Source of the DNA: Pseudomonadota bacterium
Lineage (GTDB): Bacteria; Pseudomonadota; Gammaproteobacteria; Acidiferrobacterales; Acidiferrobacteraceae
Direction: 5' to 3'
DNA length: 64,000 nucleotides
Assembly: GCA_021816625.1 (NCBI GenBank)
Contig: JAKAXM010000003.1
Coordinates: forward strand, 62,001-126,000
The stretch's first letter is position 1, and every line of letters starts with the position of its first letter. Below, in pieces: positions 27,042-36,140 of the stretch. Under the pieces are notes generated by a model. It was not told where the DNA came from and searched no databases. It saw only the letters and a program-made list of their open reading frames with translations. A program made the translations under genes and the position numbers.

Positions 27042-27857
27042 TCATTTACGGCGGACGCTCGCGCGCGCCGGGACGAGGCCCGGGGACATGGGCGGGGCGG
27101 CCGCGATGGCGTAGCGATAACCAAGGCGATGCACAGTTTCGATGCAATCGGGGAGTCCGGCATCCCGTAGACGTTTACGCAGTCGCGAGACACAAATGGT
27201 GAGCGCGCCGGGGGTCATAGGTTGCGTACCGGTAAGGCCAGAGCACAGACGTTCGGTCGTTAGAAGCTTGCCCGGACTGCGTGCGAGCTCGTGCAGAATG
27301 CAGAACTGACGCGGCGACAGGGCCAGGCGTTTGTCTCCGACCCGAATCTGGGCGATCAGGGGATCGATCCATAGACCGTTGGGGTCGGGGGCCGGTGGAA
27401 GGCCGGCGTCTTTACTTAAGTCCGTGGGCGCTTGGATGATCTGCGACAGGCCCCGCACCATGTCCGGCACATTGATGGGTACGGGGACAAATAGGGCGGC
27501 GCCCGCCACCAAGGCCATGGCGGCATGCTGAGGGGGACCTATCAGGATGACGGGCAGGGTGCCGGAGGTAGGTCCCGAGGGGCGCGGGCTTACGGCGGGG
27601 ATCCGATCGGTAATGACGGCGCTCGCGCCTAGCGCATGTGCGGCACGGTCGATATAGCGCAAACCCGGGATACGGTGACAGGTCCAGCCGATGCTGGTGA
27701 CGGCGTGGACGCACGGTAGGGCCAGACGGTTTGCGACACACAATAAGACTACGGGGCGTGCCGGGCGCTGGCCCCGTTTCTTCTGGATGGCGGCGGCCAC
27801 GAGCTTAATGCGGCAGATGGCCGTATGGATGAAAAGTGGTAGAAGACACATGCCCAA
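27042..27857 (-). CDS. Orphan OmpR-type winged-helix regulator with atypical receiver
   Basis: DNA-binding regulator of up to 271 residues; the true start is uncertain. The C-terminal winged helix (about 165-255) is clear: LALSPRQFCILHELARSPGKLLTTERL and ISRLRKRL-type ending with IETVHRLGYRYAI. The N-terminal part (about 35-145) follows the strand order of a receiver domain (PVVLLCVANR, SAVITDRIPAV, LPVILIGPP, LFVPVPINVPDMVRGL). It lacks the acidic pair after strand 1 and the lysine after strand 5 needed for phosphorylation. No histidine kinase is adjacent. It lies 41 bases upstream of the TonB receptor and probably shares its transcript, so ligand-dependent control is more likely than a two-component scheme. 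Confidence 0.72.
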   Translation of the reverse strand: MGMCLLPLFIHTAICRIKLVAAAIQKKRGQRPARPVVLLCVANRLALPCVHAVTSIGWTCHRIPGLRYIDRAAHALGASAVITDRIPAVSPRPSGPTSGTLPVILIGPPQHAAMALVAGAALFVPVPINVPDMVRGLSQIIQAPTDLSKDAGLPPAPDPNGLWIDPLIAQIRVGDKRLALSPRQFCILHELARSPGKLLTTERLCSGLTGTQPMTPGALTICVSRLRKRLRDAGLPDCIETVHRLGYRYAIAAAPPMSPGLVPARASVRRK

Positions 27858-28970
27858 AACCCCAGTCGGTGGCGACGTTAAGTACGCCGAGTAAAAGACC
27901 CTGCGGGCGACGGGGTCGCGACGTCCGCAGCCGCTTGCGCCCGGAAGTGTATGAGCGGGTGATGACGGCCCGGTGAAAAAAACCTTTCAATGGGCCCGAG
28001 GGGCATCCGGGGAGGGGAGGCGGGTCACGCCCCGCGGGGTGAGTAAGGGGCTGGCCTATCCGCCCCCAGATTATCGCGACCGAATCCGGCGTAGGAGCCG
28101 TGCGGGTCGTATCCGCGCCCCCAGAAAGAGGACCCCGGACCGACCCCGACGTGAAGACCGTGGCCCCACCATAATGGCCAGGGCGTTTCCATCGGCCCGC
28201 CCCGGGGGATGTAAGGCGTTCGGGGTCACCCCCGATCCTGCTGCGGGTGGACACAGTGTGCCGCACAGGGGATCGGGCGGGCGCTAGCCGCGGTAAACCC
28301 TTATGGCCGCGCGTCGCCCGATGGCCCTGCGATGCAAGTGGGGTCGCACGGCGGGCAGAGCCGGTCCATATGGCGGGACCCGTGTCGGGTGGTACATGGC
28401 CCCTTAAGTCGCGGGTCGTCATCCCACGGTCCCCAAGCCCGCTCTGGCGGCCGGGTCGGCCCGAGGTGTGGTCTGGCGTGTGGAAGCTTATGCGTGCACA
28501 GCTGCGCGAACGATGCCTTGACGGGCGTGCCGGGCTTGCGCGGGCAAGGAGGGGGCGCGGTTTACTCCTTGCGGGGGCGGCCCCCGCCGTTTTGTGGCCC
28601 CGGGCCTTAGTGCGCCGCTTTGGCATAGCGTGCGCAGCCCAGGCTCGCCGAGTGTCGCACTGCGGACGTAGGATGGCTCTCCGGGACGGCATGTCCGTGC
28701 CTGCGGTAGGGTGGAGGCAGCATGCCGTAGGGGACGGCCAGGGCGTGACCTTGTCCGGTCTTTTTGTCGTGGGAGGGCTTGCGCGATCCGGGGCGTCCTG
28801 GGGCCATGGGGATGCTGTGGCGGGCGCGGGACAGGCCACACGCGCGCGTGTGGCCTGTGTGCCCACGAACCGTGGCGGCATCGCGGTGCCTGATCGATGC
28901 CTGGACGCGGTGTTTGGTACCGTGGAAGCGGGCCGGTCTTGATGGTGTCTTAAAGGCCAAAGGAGGGGCT
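27858..28970. other. 1.1-kb GC-rich region without a convincing gene
   Basis: Long frames exist on both strands (358 and 231 codons) but are products of high GC: they are rich in Arg, Pro, Gly and Trp and show no domain. A two-step hairpin lies at 27967-27996 (GGCCC/GGGCC enclosing TGAAA/TTTCA), about 110 bases upstream of the regulator. A perfect 28-base palindrome lies at 28831-28858. A promoter for the regulator-receptor pair must sit near 27860-28000. A decayed gene or a non-coding RNA cannot be excluded. Confidence 0.45.
28831..28858. repeat. Perfect 28-bp palindrome
   Basis: The half-site ACAGGCCACACGCG is followed at once by its exact reverse complement. No T tract follows on either strand, so a terminator is unlikely. 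It lies 113 bases before the ADP-ribosylglycohydrolase start. Confidence 0.8.
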
Positions 28971-30266
28971 ATGAGCGCGAAAAGTAAGGATAGGCGACTG
29001 GGGTCCGGGTCCGGGGCGCCTAAGATCCTCGCGTCCCCCACCCCGTGCTGCGTCCCGCATATGATGCGGCACGATCAAAGCCGCGTCCTCGCCGGTAATC
29101 CGCGAACGCGCCGGTCGGGTAGCGCGCGGCGTGCGAAACAAAAGGCGCAAGCGGCAGCGCGGCTGCGTTCGCAGTTCGTAGGCTGCCTGCTGGGTGGCGC
29201 CATCGGCGACGCGCTGGGCGCCCCGGTCGAGTTCATGAGTCAAGCCGAGATCATTGCGCGTTTCGGGCCCGCCGGCATAACCGACTTCGCGCCGGCCTAT
29301 GGGCGCCTGGGCGCCATTACCGACGACACGCAAATGACGCTTTTTACGGCCGAAGGCCTGATTCGAGCCCATGTGCGGTTCGCTGATCGTGGGCTTGCAA
29401 ACATCGACGGCATGCTGGCGGCGGCCTATAGGCGGTGGCTATGCACCCAGGCCGGACAGGCGGCGTGCGCGTCTCGCAAGCGTGATCTCAGTGGCTGGCT
29501 GATGGCGCACCCCGAACTGCATCATCGCCGCGGTCCGGGTGCAACCTGCCTTAGCGCGATCGGCGCCATGGATGTGCTGGGTGCGCCGGCTGCCAATGAT
29601 AGCAAGGGTTGTGGCGGCGTCATGCGTATCGCCCCCGTGGGTCTCCTGAACGGCCAGGGCGGCGATCCGCCGGCCGTGACCATGGATCTCGCCAAACGCG
29701 CCGCGGCCCTCACGCACGGTCATCCGACCGGTTCCATCGCCGCCAGCGCCTTGGCGGTTTTGATCGCAGATCTCGTCAACGGTCGCGACCTTGGCGCAGG
29801 GCTCGCCACTGTCCATGCTTGTCTCGATCAGGAGCCGGCCGGCGCAGAAACGCGCGCGGCGCTCGCCGTGGCCGAAGAACTGGCCCGGACCTCACCGGGG
29901 GACCCGGTGGCCGCGATCGGACAGATCGGTCAGGGATGGGTCGCCGAAGAAGCCCTTGCTATCGGTGTTTACTGCGCGCTCACGGCCCGCGATTTCGCTG
30001 ACGGCGTGATCCGCGCGGTCAATCACGACGGCGACTCGGATTCTACGGGCTCGATCACAGGCCAGATCCTCGGGACACTATGGGGACGTGCGGCGATCCC
30101 AGAAGCCTTCCTGGCACCGCTTGAGTTGCGTGATGTGATCGAAGAGATGGCCTGCGATCTCGCGGAATGTCGCAGCTGGCCGATCGTAGACCATGATAAT
30201 GTCGGCCGCCGCCGCCCCGACCCTGTATTCCGGGAGCGCGTATGGGCCAAATATCCCGGTAACTGA
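28971..30266 (+). CDS. ADP-ribosylglycohydrolase family protein
   Basis: A 431-residue enzyme of the DraG/ARH fold, which removes ADP-ribose from proteins or related compounds using two magnesium ions. Metal-binding motifs are visible: GDALGAP (79-85), TDDTQMTL (Asp118, Asp119, Thr120) and NHDGDSDSTGSITGQI near 355. The first 66 residues are a basic, low-complexity extension (RRSGSARRAKQKAQAAARLR) not needed for the fold. The ATG at 28971 has AGGAGGGGCT directly before it; Met31 or Met32 is the alternative. No ADP-ribosyltransferase or nitrogenase gene is nearby, so the target is unknown. Confidence 0.88.
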   Translation: MSAKSKDRRLGSGSGAPKILASPTPCCVPHMMRHDQSRVLAGNPRTRRSGSARRAKQKAQAAARLRSQFVGCLLGGAIGDALGAPVEFMSQAEIIARFGPAGITDFAPAYGRLGAITDDTQMTLFTAEGLIRAHVRFADRGLANIDGMLAAAYRRWLCTQAGQAACASRKRDLSGWLMAHPELHHRRGPGATCLSAIGAMDVLGAPAANDSKGCGGVMRIAPVGLLNGQGGDPPAVTMDLAKRAAALTHGHPTGSIAASALAVLIADLVNGRDLGAGLATVHACLDQEPAGAETRAALAVAEELARTSPGDPVAAIGQIGQGWVAEEALAIGVYCALTARDFADGVIRAVNHDGDSDSTGSITGQILGTLWGRAAIPEAFLAPLELRDVIEEMACDLAECRSWPIVDHDNVGRRRPDPVFRERVWAKYPGN

Positions 30267-30897
30267 TCAGGCACGCAAGACCGCTTCCCTTCCACGCCGT
30301 CTGACAAGCGCTGCGCTCTGCCGCAGCCCCTCACTCAAAGTCCATGTTGTAAACACGTCGATAAGCGGTAGCCGTGCAGCCTCCAAAATACCTGTTCGCG
30401 CTCATACAACAGATCCCACAGACGTGCCTTTTTCAAACCCTAAGAAAATAAAAAGCTAAGACCGCGTCATTATCGTTTCGATATCACACATTGTATAAAG
30501 TAAAATTTAGACTATAGGACACTAAAAGACATGACATAAAAAATGATATTTCGTAGCGGAAATCCCGATTGCCAGTCCGCAAACCGCCAGTAAACGCCGT
30601 TGTCTCTCCAAGTATCCTGGCACCGCATAGTAAGGTTGTAACGAATATCCAGGTCGCTTGGAGCCTTTTTAAGCCGTACGTAATGAGCGCTCGTGCCAGT
30701 CGCGCGCCAACGCCAAGCGCGCTCGCGTCGTGGGTTCCCGGGAATAAACGGCATGTTTCTTGAACGCAAGCGGCCCCGTCTGTCATAATACGAGACCGCC
30801 GTCACAACGGCGCCGTGCCATCCTACTTAGGTCCGACTTATGCGGGCTCAAGAGTGCTATACGATGGCTGCGCACGGAAGAGCATAAGGAGAGAGAC
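30267..30897. other. Intergenic region with an AT-rich core
   Basis: Roughly 30440-30560 is strikingly AT-rich compared with the surroundings. Two overlapping minus-strand frames of about 100 codons cross the interval (30484-30786 and 30512-30805). Neither has a recognisable motif or a good ribosome site. The last part must hold the promoter of the small membrane protein and perhaps of the gsp operon. Confidence 0.4.
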
Positions 30898-31356
30898 ATG
30901 AAAACAGATAGACATGTTTCGCGACGTCTCGGGGGACGCGCGTTACGGGAATGCGGTCTTCTGCAATCTTCTCATTATCGTCTGCCGTGGGCGCTGGGGG
31001 CGCTCGCGACGGTAAGCCTCATCGGGGCTACCATGGCGACTAGTGTGTGGAAGGATGCCGCGACCAAGGCAAGTGTAGGGGCGGCGAGCGCAACCCGCAT
31101 CGTTTTGACGGCGAATACGACGCCGCCCGCCCTCTGGTCTAACGCCTGGCTGGGACGCCGACCTTACCGTGCGGTTGCATTTCACGGTTTACGGCGTTTT
31201 GCGACGGGTTTTAGCCTTATCATGCCGCATAGACCGCGCACGCTTGGGCAGGAATTCATGCGCGTCGCGCCCGAGATCTCGGTGCGCTTTGTGCGCTTCA
31301 AGGATGCTGTTTCAAGCAAAGTGAGGCGGGCGTTCGCTACCGAATCAGGATTTTAG
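30898..31356 (+). CDS. Small single-pass membrane protein, unknown function
   Basis: A 152-residue product starting at an ATG with AAGGAGAG eight bases upstream. A basic N terminus (about 1-30) is followed by one hydrophobic segment, LPWALGALATVSLIGATMAT (about 29-48). The rest is basic and Phe/Arg-rich, with theoretical periplasmic placement. I recognise no family. It lies about 150 bases before gspC in the same direction and could be the first gene of the secretion operon, but no role in type II secretion can be inferred from its sequence. Confidence 0.5.
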   Translation: MKTDRHVSRRLGGRALRECGLLQSSHYRLPWALGALATVSLIGATMATSVWKDAATKASVGAASATRIVLTANTTPPALWSNAWLGRRPYRAVAFHGLRRFATGFSLIMPHRPRTLGQEFMRVAPEISVRFVRFKDAVSSKVRRAFATESGF

Positions 31357-31504
31357 GGCGAAAGGCGACCTGCCATTGGCCGGGCAGCGCGGGCCTTTTA
31401 TCCGCAAGCTAAAGGGGTAAAACAGCGCTGCGGGCGGCGTCGGGCATTGGTTTGTCCGGATGGCCTCGGTATCGACCTCCGAAAATCCGGGATGGGGGTT
31501 TAGC

Positions 31505-32410
31505 GTGGCGGATGGTTATAATGCGCCGATGCACATGGAGCAATGGGAACGAAGCGGAATGTCGTGGCAGGTCTTGGGCGGACGTCTTCTGACGAGCGCC
31601 GCAAAGCCCAAGGCCGCGCGGGCGATCAACACAGCAGCCGTTATCGTCGTGGCCGGCGTTCTGGCACATTGGACCTGGAGTGTGTTTACGCCACCGCAGG
31701 CCTTGCAAGCGCCGGGCGTGATCCGGGCATCGGCGGCCCGTCCGCGTCTTGCCGTCTTACTTTCGCACCACCTGTTTGGCCGGTCCAAGGTGACGAGGCT
31801 TGCCGGGATCCCTGTGAGCCATCTCGCGCTTACCCTATCGGGTTTGGTAGCCGGAACGCCGGGTGTGGCGCTGATTGCGACGCCCGGGGCAGGCGTGCGG
31901 CCTTATGTGGTGGGTACGCACATCGCACCCGGGGTCGTGCTGGCCGCCGTGACGCGGGGGCGTGCGATCCTGCGCCAGAACGGACGGCTCGAGAGCCTGC
32001 TCCTTTATCCGGCCAAGGCGGCGGTAGGACCGGCGCCGGGCCCAGGTGCACCGCCGCCGCCTGTAGCCCAGCCCCCCGCTACGGGGCCGGCTGTGCCGCC
32101 GACCGCGACCATAACGATCGCCCCATCTGTGGTGAGCGCATTTGGTGGCGTGTCGACAGCGGAGCTGCGCTCGTGGCTGGTACCTGGGCCTGAGGGCGGC
32201 GTACTCGTAAAACAGGCTCCCGCGCAGCCGTTTGCAAGCCTTGGCTTAAAGCGCGGAGATATCATCGAAGAAATCAACGGGCGCCCCGTTAATTCGCTGG
32301 GATCGGCGATTAGTGCCTACGTGGCGGGGGCCAAGAGCGGTGGGGTCACAGTGGATGTGGCGCGCGGCGGACACATGAAGGTCTTGCGGTATCGGTTGCA
32401 AGGCCCATGA
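31505..32410 (+). CDS. gspC: Type II secretion system protein C
   Basis: Inner-membrane clamp protein linking the platform to the secretin. About 301 residues: one membrane helix (about 40-58, INTAAVIVVAGVLAHWTWS), the homology-region domain (LFGRSKV to LESLLLYP, with LSGLVAG and GVRPYVVGTHIAPGVVLAAV), a proline/alanine linker and a C-terminal PDZ-like domain (LRSWLVPGPEGGVLV to LRYRLQ). The start is uncertain. GTG 31505 follows GATGGGGG and is preferred; ATG 31460 and ATG 31529 are in frame. First gene of a complete gspC-N set. Confidence 0.87.
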   Translation: MADGYNAPMHMEQWERSGMSWQVLGGRLLTSAAKPKAARAINTAAVIVVAGVLAHWTWSVFTPPQALQAPGVIRASAARPRLAVLLSHHLFGRSKVTRLAGIPVSHLALTLSGLVAGTPGVALIATPGAGVRPYVVGTHIAPGVVLAAVTRGRAILRQNGRLESLLLYPAKAAVGPAPGPGAPPPPVAQPPATGPAVPPTATITIAPSVVSAFGGVSTAELRSWLVPGPEGGVLVKQAPAQPFASLGLKRGDIIEEINGRPVNSLGSAISAYVAGAKSGGVTVDVARGGHMKVLRYRLQGP

Positions 32411-32453
32411 ACCCGTCGGCAGGACGAGTTCCAATTCTAAGGACAGAATACCC

Positions 32454-34697
32454 ATGGGGAATTTGCTGCGTAGCCGGTTTTGGGCTGGGCTTGGTGTCAC
32501 GTTTTTGGTGGGCGCGATATGCGCCCCGGCATGGGCGGCCAACGGGCCTATAGCCGCGCCTGGCGATCATCCCGTCATCGGTGCACATACCCATCGGGCA
32601 CCCCCACCGCCTGCCCACCCCGTCTTGAGTGCGAGCGCGCCGGTAGCGACAGGCGCCATGGCTCGCACGGGCGCGGCCGTAGTCAGTACCTCCCATCGTC
32701 TCCCGCCTGGGGAGATGCTGTTTAATTTCGATAACGCTAATATCCGTGCAGTCATTCGGACCATGGCCGAACTCACGGGCAAGAACTTCTTGATCGACCC
32801 TCGGGTGCAGGGCAAGGTGACGATCGTATCGGCACAGCCCGTCTCATTAAGTGCCGCCTACGCTATCTTTTTGAGCGCCCTCAAGGCGCAGGGCTTTACC
32901 GCCGTTACAGGCCCGGGGGGTGTCGTCAAGGTTCTGCCGCAGGCCAATGCCCGTCAAGCGGCACCGGTGAGCGCGCGCTGGCCTCACGGGGGTGATCAAC
33001 TCGTCACCCAGGTGATCTCTATTCAAGCGGGACAGGCCGCCCAGATCATGCCGCTTTTGCGCCCGCTCATGTCGAGCGCCGGTATCATATCGGTCTACGC
33101 GCCCACCAACACCCTGATCGTCACCGATTACGCAGACAATATCCGCAGGCTTTTGCGTATCGTCGGGAACATTCAGGCTGCCGTACGCGCCCCCATCGCT
33201 ATCGTGCCGCTGCACTACGCCTCGGCAGTCGACGTCGCCAATCTGCTCGTACGTTTAGGCGAGGCCGAACTCCCTGGGGCGTCGGGAACGCCGACCGGTA
33301 ACTACAGCCCGGTCTTTATCGTGCCGGATACCCGCACAAACAGCCTACTCGTGCGTACTCGAAGCAAAAGAAGGCTCGAATTGATCGAGTCGCTCGTGCG
33401 TAAACTTGACGTCCAGAGTGCAAGCGGTGGCACGACCCATGTGGTCTATCTCCGCAATGCACGGGCCAGCAAGCTCGCAAAGATACTTCGTGGCCTTTTG
33501 CAAGGCGAGGCAAGGGCCGCAACAAAATTGCCCGTAACGCCCATCGTTCCTGTAGCGCTGCCGGGAGCCCCATCGCGCGGCCCGGCGGTCTCATCAAAAG
33601 CGATAAAGTCTTCTCTTGTTCAGGCCGATCCTTCCATTAATGCGCTAATTATCAACGCACCAAATGCCGTGTATGATAACCTGCGTGGCGTTATCGCAAA
33701 GCTCGACATACGGCGTGCACAGGTGTTCGTGCAGGCCTTGATTGCCGAAGTGACGACCAACGACGAGGCTGAGCTCGGTGTGCAATGGGCAGGTGCGGCG
33801 CCTGTCGGCGCAAGTGGCGCGGTCGGCGGCATAACGAACTTCCCCGTCACCGGATCCGGTATCGTATCGACTGCGACTACGCCGTCTAATTTGGCAAGTG
33901 AGGCCGGCTTGGCGCTTGGATTCGTAAGTGGATCGGTGACGCTTGCCGGAGGTCAGAAGGTCATAGGCTTATCGGCCCTCGCGCGTGCTTTGCAATCTGT
34001 CTCTGGTGTCAACGTCCTTTCGACCCCGGACCTGCTCACGCTCGACAACACAGAAGCGAAGATCATGGTGGGCCAGAATGTCCCATTCGTCACAGGAAGC
34101 TATTCGACGGGTGGCGCACTAGGGACGGCCGCCGTCAATCCATTTCAGACGGTGGAGCGCAAGAACGTCGGTCTTACGCTCAAGATCAAGCCGCAGATCA
34201 CGGCCGGTAGTAACGTGAAAATGCAGATATACGAGGATGTTTCCAGTATCGCTCCCAATATAAGTGGTGCCATAGATCTTATTACCAACCGGCGTGAACT
34301 TAAGACCACGGTCATTGTGGCCAATGGAAAGACGATCGTTCTGGGTGGGCTCATCGATGATGACGTCGAAAACACATGGCAGGGTGTCCCGTTGCTAGAT
34401 GAGATCCCCCTCATTGGGGATCTGTTCCGGTATCGTCAGAGGGTTAAGAAGAAAACCAATCTGATGATCTTTCTTAAGCCGGTCATTGTCCGTAATAGCG
34501 CCGAGAGCGCTGGGTTTACGGCTTCGCGCTACGCTTTCATGCGGGCGGAGGAGGAGGCTATGAGGTATTCGCATTCGGTGGTGCTGCCCAATTATGCAGA
34601 GCCGCGCTTACCCCCGCTGCATGAGGGAAGCGCGCCTGCGGCCAAGGCTGCGCCGGCGGCGGCCACAGCCAATGTGACCGGGGGTGGTCATGGTTGA
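32454..34697 (+). CDS. gspD: Type II secretion system secretin
   Basis: Outer-membrane channel of the secretion system, 747 residues. It has a signal peptide (about 1-28), an N0 domain (LFNFDNANIRAVIRTMAELTGKNFLIDPRVQGKVTI), three N1-N3 repeats with typical LIVTDYADNIRRL, LLVRTRSKRRLELIESLVRKLD and ALIINAPNAVYDNLRGVIAKLD. The secretin core from about 430 includes VLSTPDLLTLDNTEAKIMVGQNVPFVTGSY in pieces and PLLDEIPLIGDLFRYR near 642-657. The segment before N0 (about 30-80) is a His/Pro/Ala-rich extension. No pilotin-type S-domain is obvious at the C terminus, which is Ala/Pro-rich. It overlaps gspE by eight bases. Confidence 0.95.
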   Translation: MGNLLRSRFWAGLGVTFLVGAICAPAWAANGPIAAPGDHPVIGAHTHRAPPPPAHPVLSASAPVATGAMARTGAAVVSTSHRLPPGEMLFNFDNANIRAVIRTMAELTGKNFLIDPRVQGKVTIVSAQPVSLSAAYAIFLSALKAQGFTAVTGPGGVVKVLPQANARQAAPVSARWPHGGDQLVTQVISIQAGQAAQIMPLLRPLMSSAGIISVYAPTNTLIVTDYADNIRRLLRIVGNIQAAVRAPIAIVPLHYASAVDVANLLVRLGEAELPGASGTPTGNYSPVFIVPDTRTNSLLVRTRSKRRLELIESLVRKLDVQSASGGTTHVVYLRNARASKLAKILRGLLQGEARAATKLPVTPIVPVALPGAPSRGPAVSSKAIKSSLVQADPSINALIINAPNAVYDNLRGVIAKLDIRRAQVFVQALIAEVTTNDEAELGVQWAGAAPVGASGAVGGITNFPVTGSGIVSTATTPSNLASEAGLALGFVSGSVTLAGGQKVIGLSALARALQSVSGVNVLSTPDLLTLDNTEAKIMVGQNVPFVTGSYSTGGALGTAAVNPFQTVERKNVGLTLKIKPQITAGSNVKMQIYEDVSSIAPNISGAIDLITNRRELKTTVIVANGKTIVLGGLIDDDVENTWQGVPLLDEIPLIGDLFRYRQRVKKKTNLMIFLKPVIVRNSAESAGFTASRYAFMRAEEEAMRYSHSVVLPNYAEPRLPPLHEGSAPAAKAAPAAATANVTGGGHG

Positions 34698-36138
34698 ACT
34701 CGTGGAGCGACCGTTGGATAAGGAGTGGATCAGTAAGCTCCCTTATCATTTCGCGAAACGCTATGGCGTCATGAGTGTCGGCATGGTGGGTGACGAGGTA
34801 GAGATCTGGCAGCGCGCCCAAGTGTCGGGGGCGGTACTGGCCGAGCTCGAGCGGGTCTTGCGCCGGCCCTTGCGCCTTAGCACGGTGGGAGAGGAGGTAT
34901 TCCTTGCAGCCTTGAATACGGGTTACGCCCGCGACATGTCGCAGGCCCAGCAGATCATGGGCGACCTCGACGACAAGCTCGATCTGGCCGAGCTTGCCCA
35001 ACATCTGCCCAAGACCCAGGATCTTTTGGAGAGTGAGGGTGATGCGCCGGTAGTGCGGCTTATCAATGCCCTGCTGACCCAGGCCGTGCGCGAGCAGGCC
35101 TCGGATATCCACATCGAGGCCTTCGAGACGCGCTCGCTCGTACGGTTTCGCGTAGACGGGGTGCTGCGGGACGTCATAGAGCCCCAGAAGGCTGCGCACG
35201 GCGTGCTTGTTTCGCGCATCAAGATCATGTCGCGCCTCGATATCGCCGAGAAACGCCTGCCCCAGGACGGCCGTATCACGCTGCGCTTGGCCGGACGCCC
35301 CATCGATGTGCGCGTGTCGACGGTGCCGACCGCCCACGGCGAGCGGGTGGTCATGCGGCTTCTCGATAAGCAGGCCGGCCGCTTGAACTTGGGTGGCCTT
35401 GGGCTGCCGGCGGACACCTTGAGCGCTCTGCGTGGGCTCATAGGCCAGCCGCATGGGATATTTCTGGTCACGGGTCCGACCGGGTCGGGTAAGACCACCA
35501 CGCTCTACTCGGTCTTGAGCGAACTTGATACTCACGCCGCCAATATCATGACGGTGGAGGACCCGGTGGAGTACGAGCTCGACGGGGTGGGGCAGATTCA
35601 AGTGAACCCCAAGATCGACCTCACCTTCGCCCGGGCGTTGCGCTCCATCCTGCGCCAGGATCCGGATATCGTCATGATCGGCGAGATCCGCGACCTCGAA
35701 ACGGCGCAGATCGCAGTCCAGGCAAGTCTTACCGGGCATCTCGTGCTCGCCACCTTGCACACGAACGACGCCGTAGGCGCCGTCACGCGTCTCGTGGATA
35801 TGGGAATAGAGCCATTTTTGGTGGCCTCGACGCTTTTGGGGGTGCTTGCACAGCGTCTCGTGCGCACGCTGTGCGGCGAGTGCCATGGCCGCGCCCAGTC
35901 GGCAGGCGCGACCTGTGCGGCGTGCGGCTCGACGGGGTTTCAGGGCCGCACGGGGATCTACGAGCTGTTGACTGTAGATGAGGCCCTGAAGGGCTTGATT
36001 CACGATAAGGCGGCCGAGGCTAGGATTCGGGAGGTCGCGGTTGGTCAGGGTCTGCGCACCCTGTACCAGGACGGTCTGCGGGTCGTCGCCGAAGGCCGGA
36101 CCAGCATGGAAGAGGTCCTGCGCGTGTCCCGCGACTGA
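34690..36138 (+). CDS. gspE: Type II secretion system ATPase
   Basis: Cytoplasmic motor, 482 residues. The N1E-like domain is followed by the N2E domain (ASDIHIEAFETRSLVRFRVDG, about 138-158) and the RecA-like domain with Walker A GPTGSGKTT (262-270, Lys268). An Asp box (TVEDPVEYEL), Walker B (DPDIVMIGEIRD) and His box (LATLHTND) follow. The zinc-binding C-module has Cys395, Cys398, Cys409 and Cys412 with a shorter spacing between pairs than usual. The ATG at 34690 sits behind GGGGGTGG; a GTG six bases upstream is in frame. Overlap with gspD implies coupled translation. Confidence 0.95.
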   Translation: MVELVERPLDKEWISKLPYHFAKRYGVMSVGMVGDEVEIWQRAQVSGAVLAELERVLRRPLRLSTVGEEVFLAALNTGYARDMSQAQQIMGDLDDKLDLAELAQHLPKTQDLLESEGDAPVVRLINALLTQAVREQASDIHIEAFETRSLVRFRVDGVLRDVIEPQKAAHGVLVSRIKIMSRLDIAEKRLPQDGRITLRLAGRPIDVRVSTVPTAHGERVVMRLLDKQAGRLNLGGLGLPADTLSALRGLIGQPHGIFLVTGPTGSGKTTTLYSVLSELDTHAANIMTVEDPVEYELDGVGQIQVNPKIDLTFARALRSILRQDPDIVMIGEIRDLETAQIAVQASLTGHLVLATLHTNDAVGAVTRLVDMGIEPFLVASTLLGVLAQRLVRTLCGECHGRAQSAGATCAACGSTGFQGRTGIYELLTVDEALKGLIHDKAAEARIREVAVGQGLRTLYQDGLRVVAEGRTSMEEVLRVSRD

Positions 36139-36140
36139 TC

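Noticed and set aside
27858-28100. Cobalamin riboswitch upstream of the regulator-receptor pair
   Set aside because: The conserved B12-box and core sequences could not be found on the minus strand.
27805-28881. A 358-codon minus-strand frame as a gene
   Set aside because: Very rich in Pro, Arg, Gly and Ser, no domain, overlaps the regulator gene, and it looks like a by-product of high GC.
28247-28942. A 231-codon plus-strand frame upstream of the ADP-ribosylglycohydrolase
   Set aside because: No convincing ribosome site or motif and an odd Trp/Arg-rich composition.
30484-30805. Two overlapping minus-strand frames of about 100 codons
   Set aside because: No recognisable motif, no good ribosome site, and they lie across an AT-rich non-coding patch.
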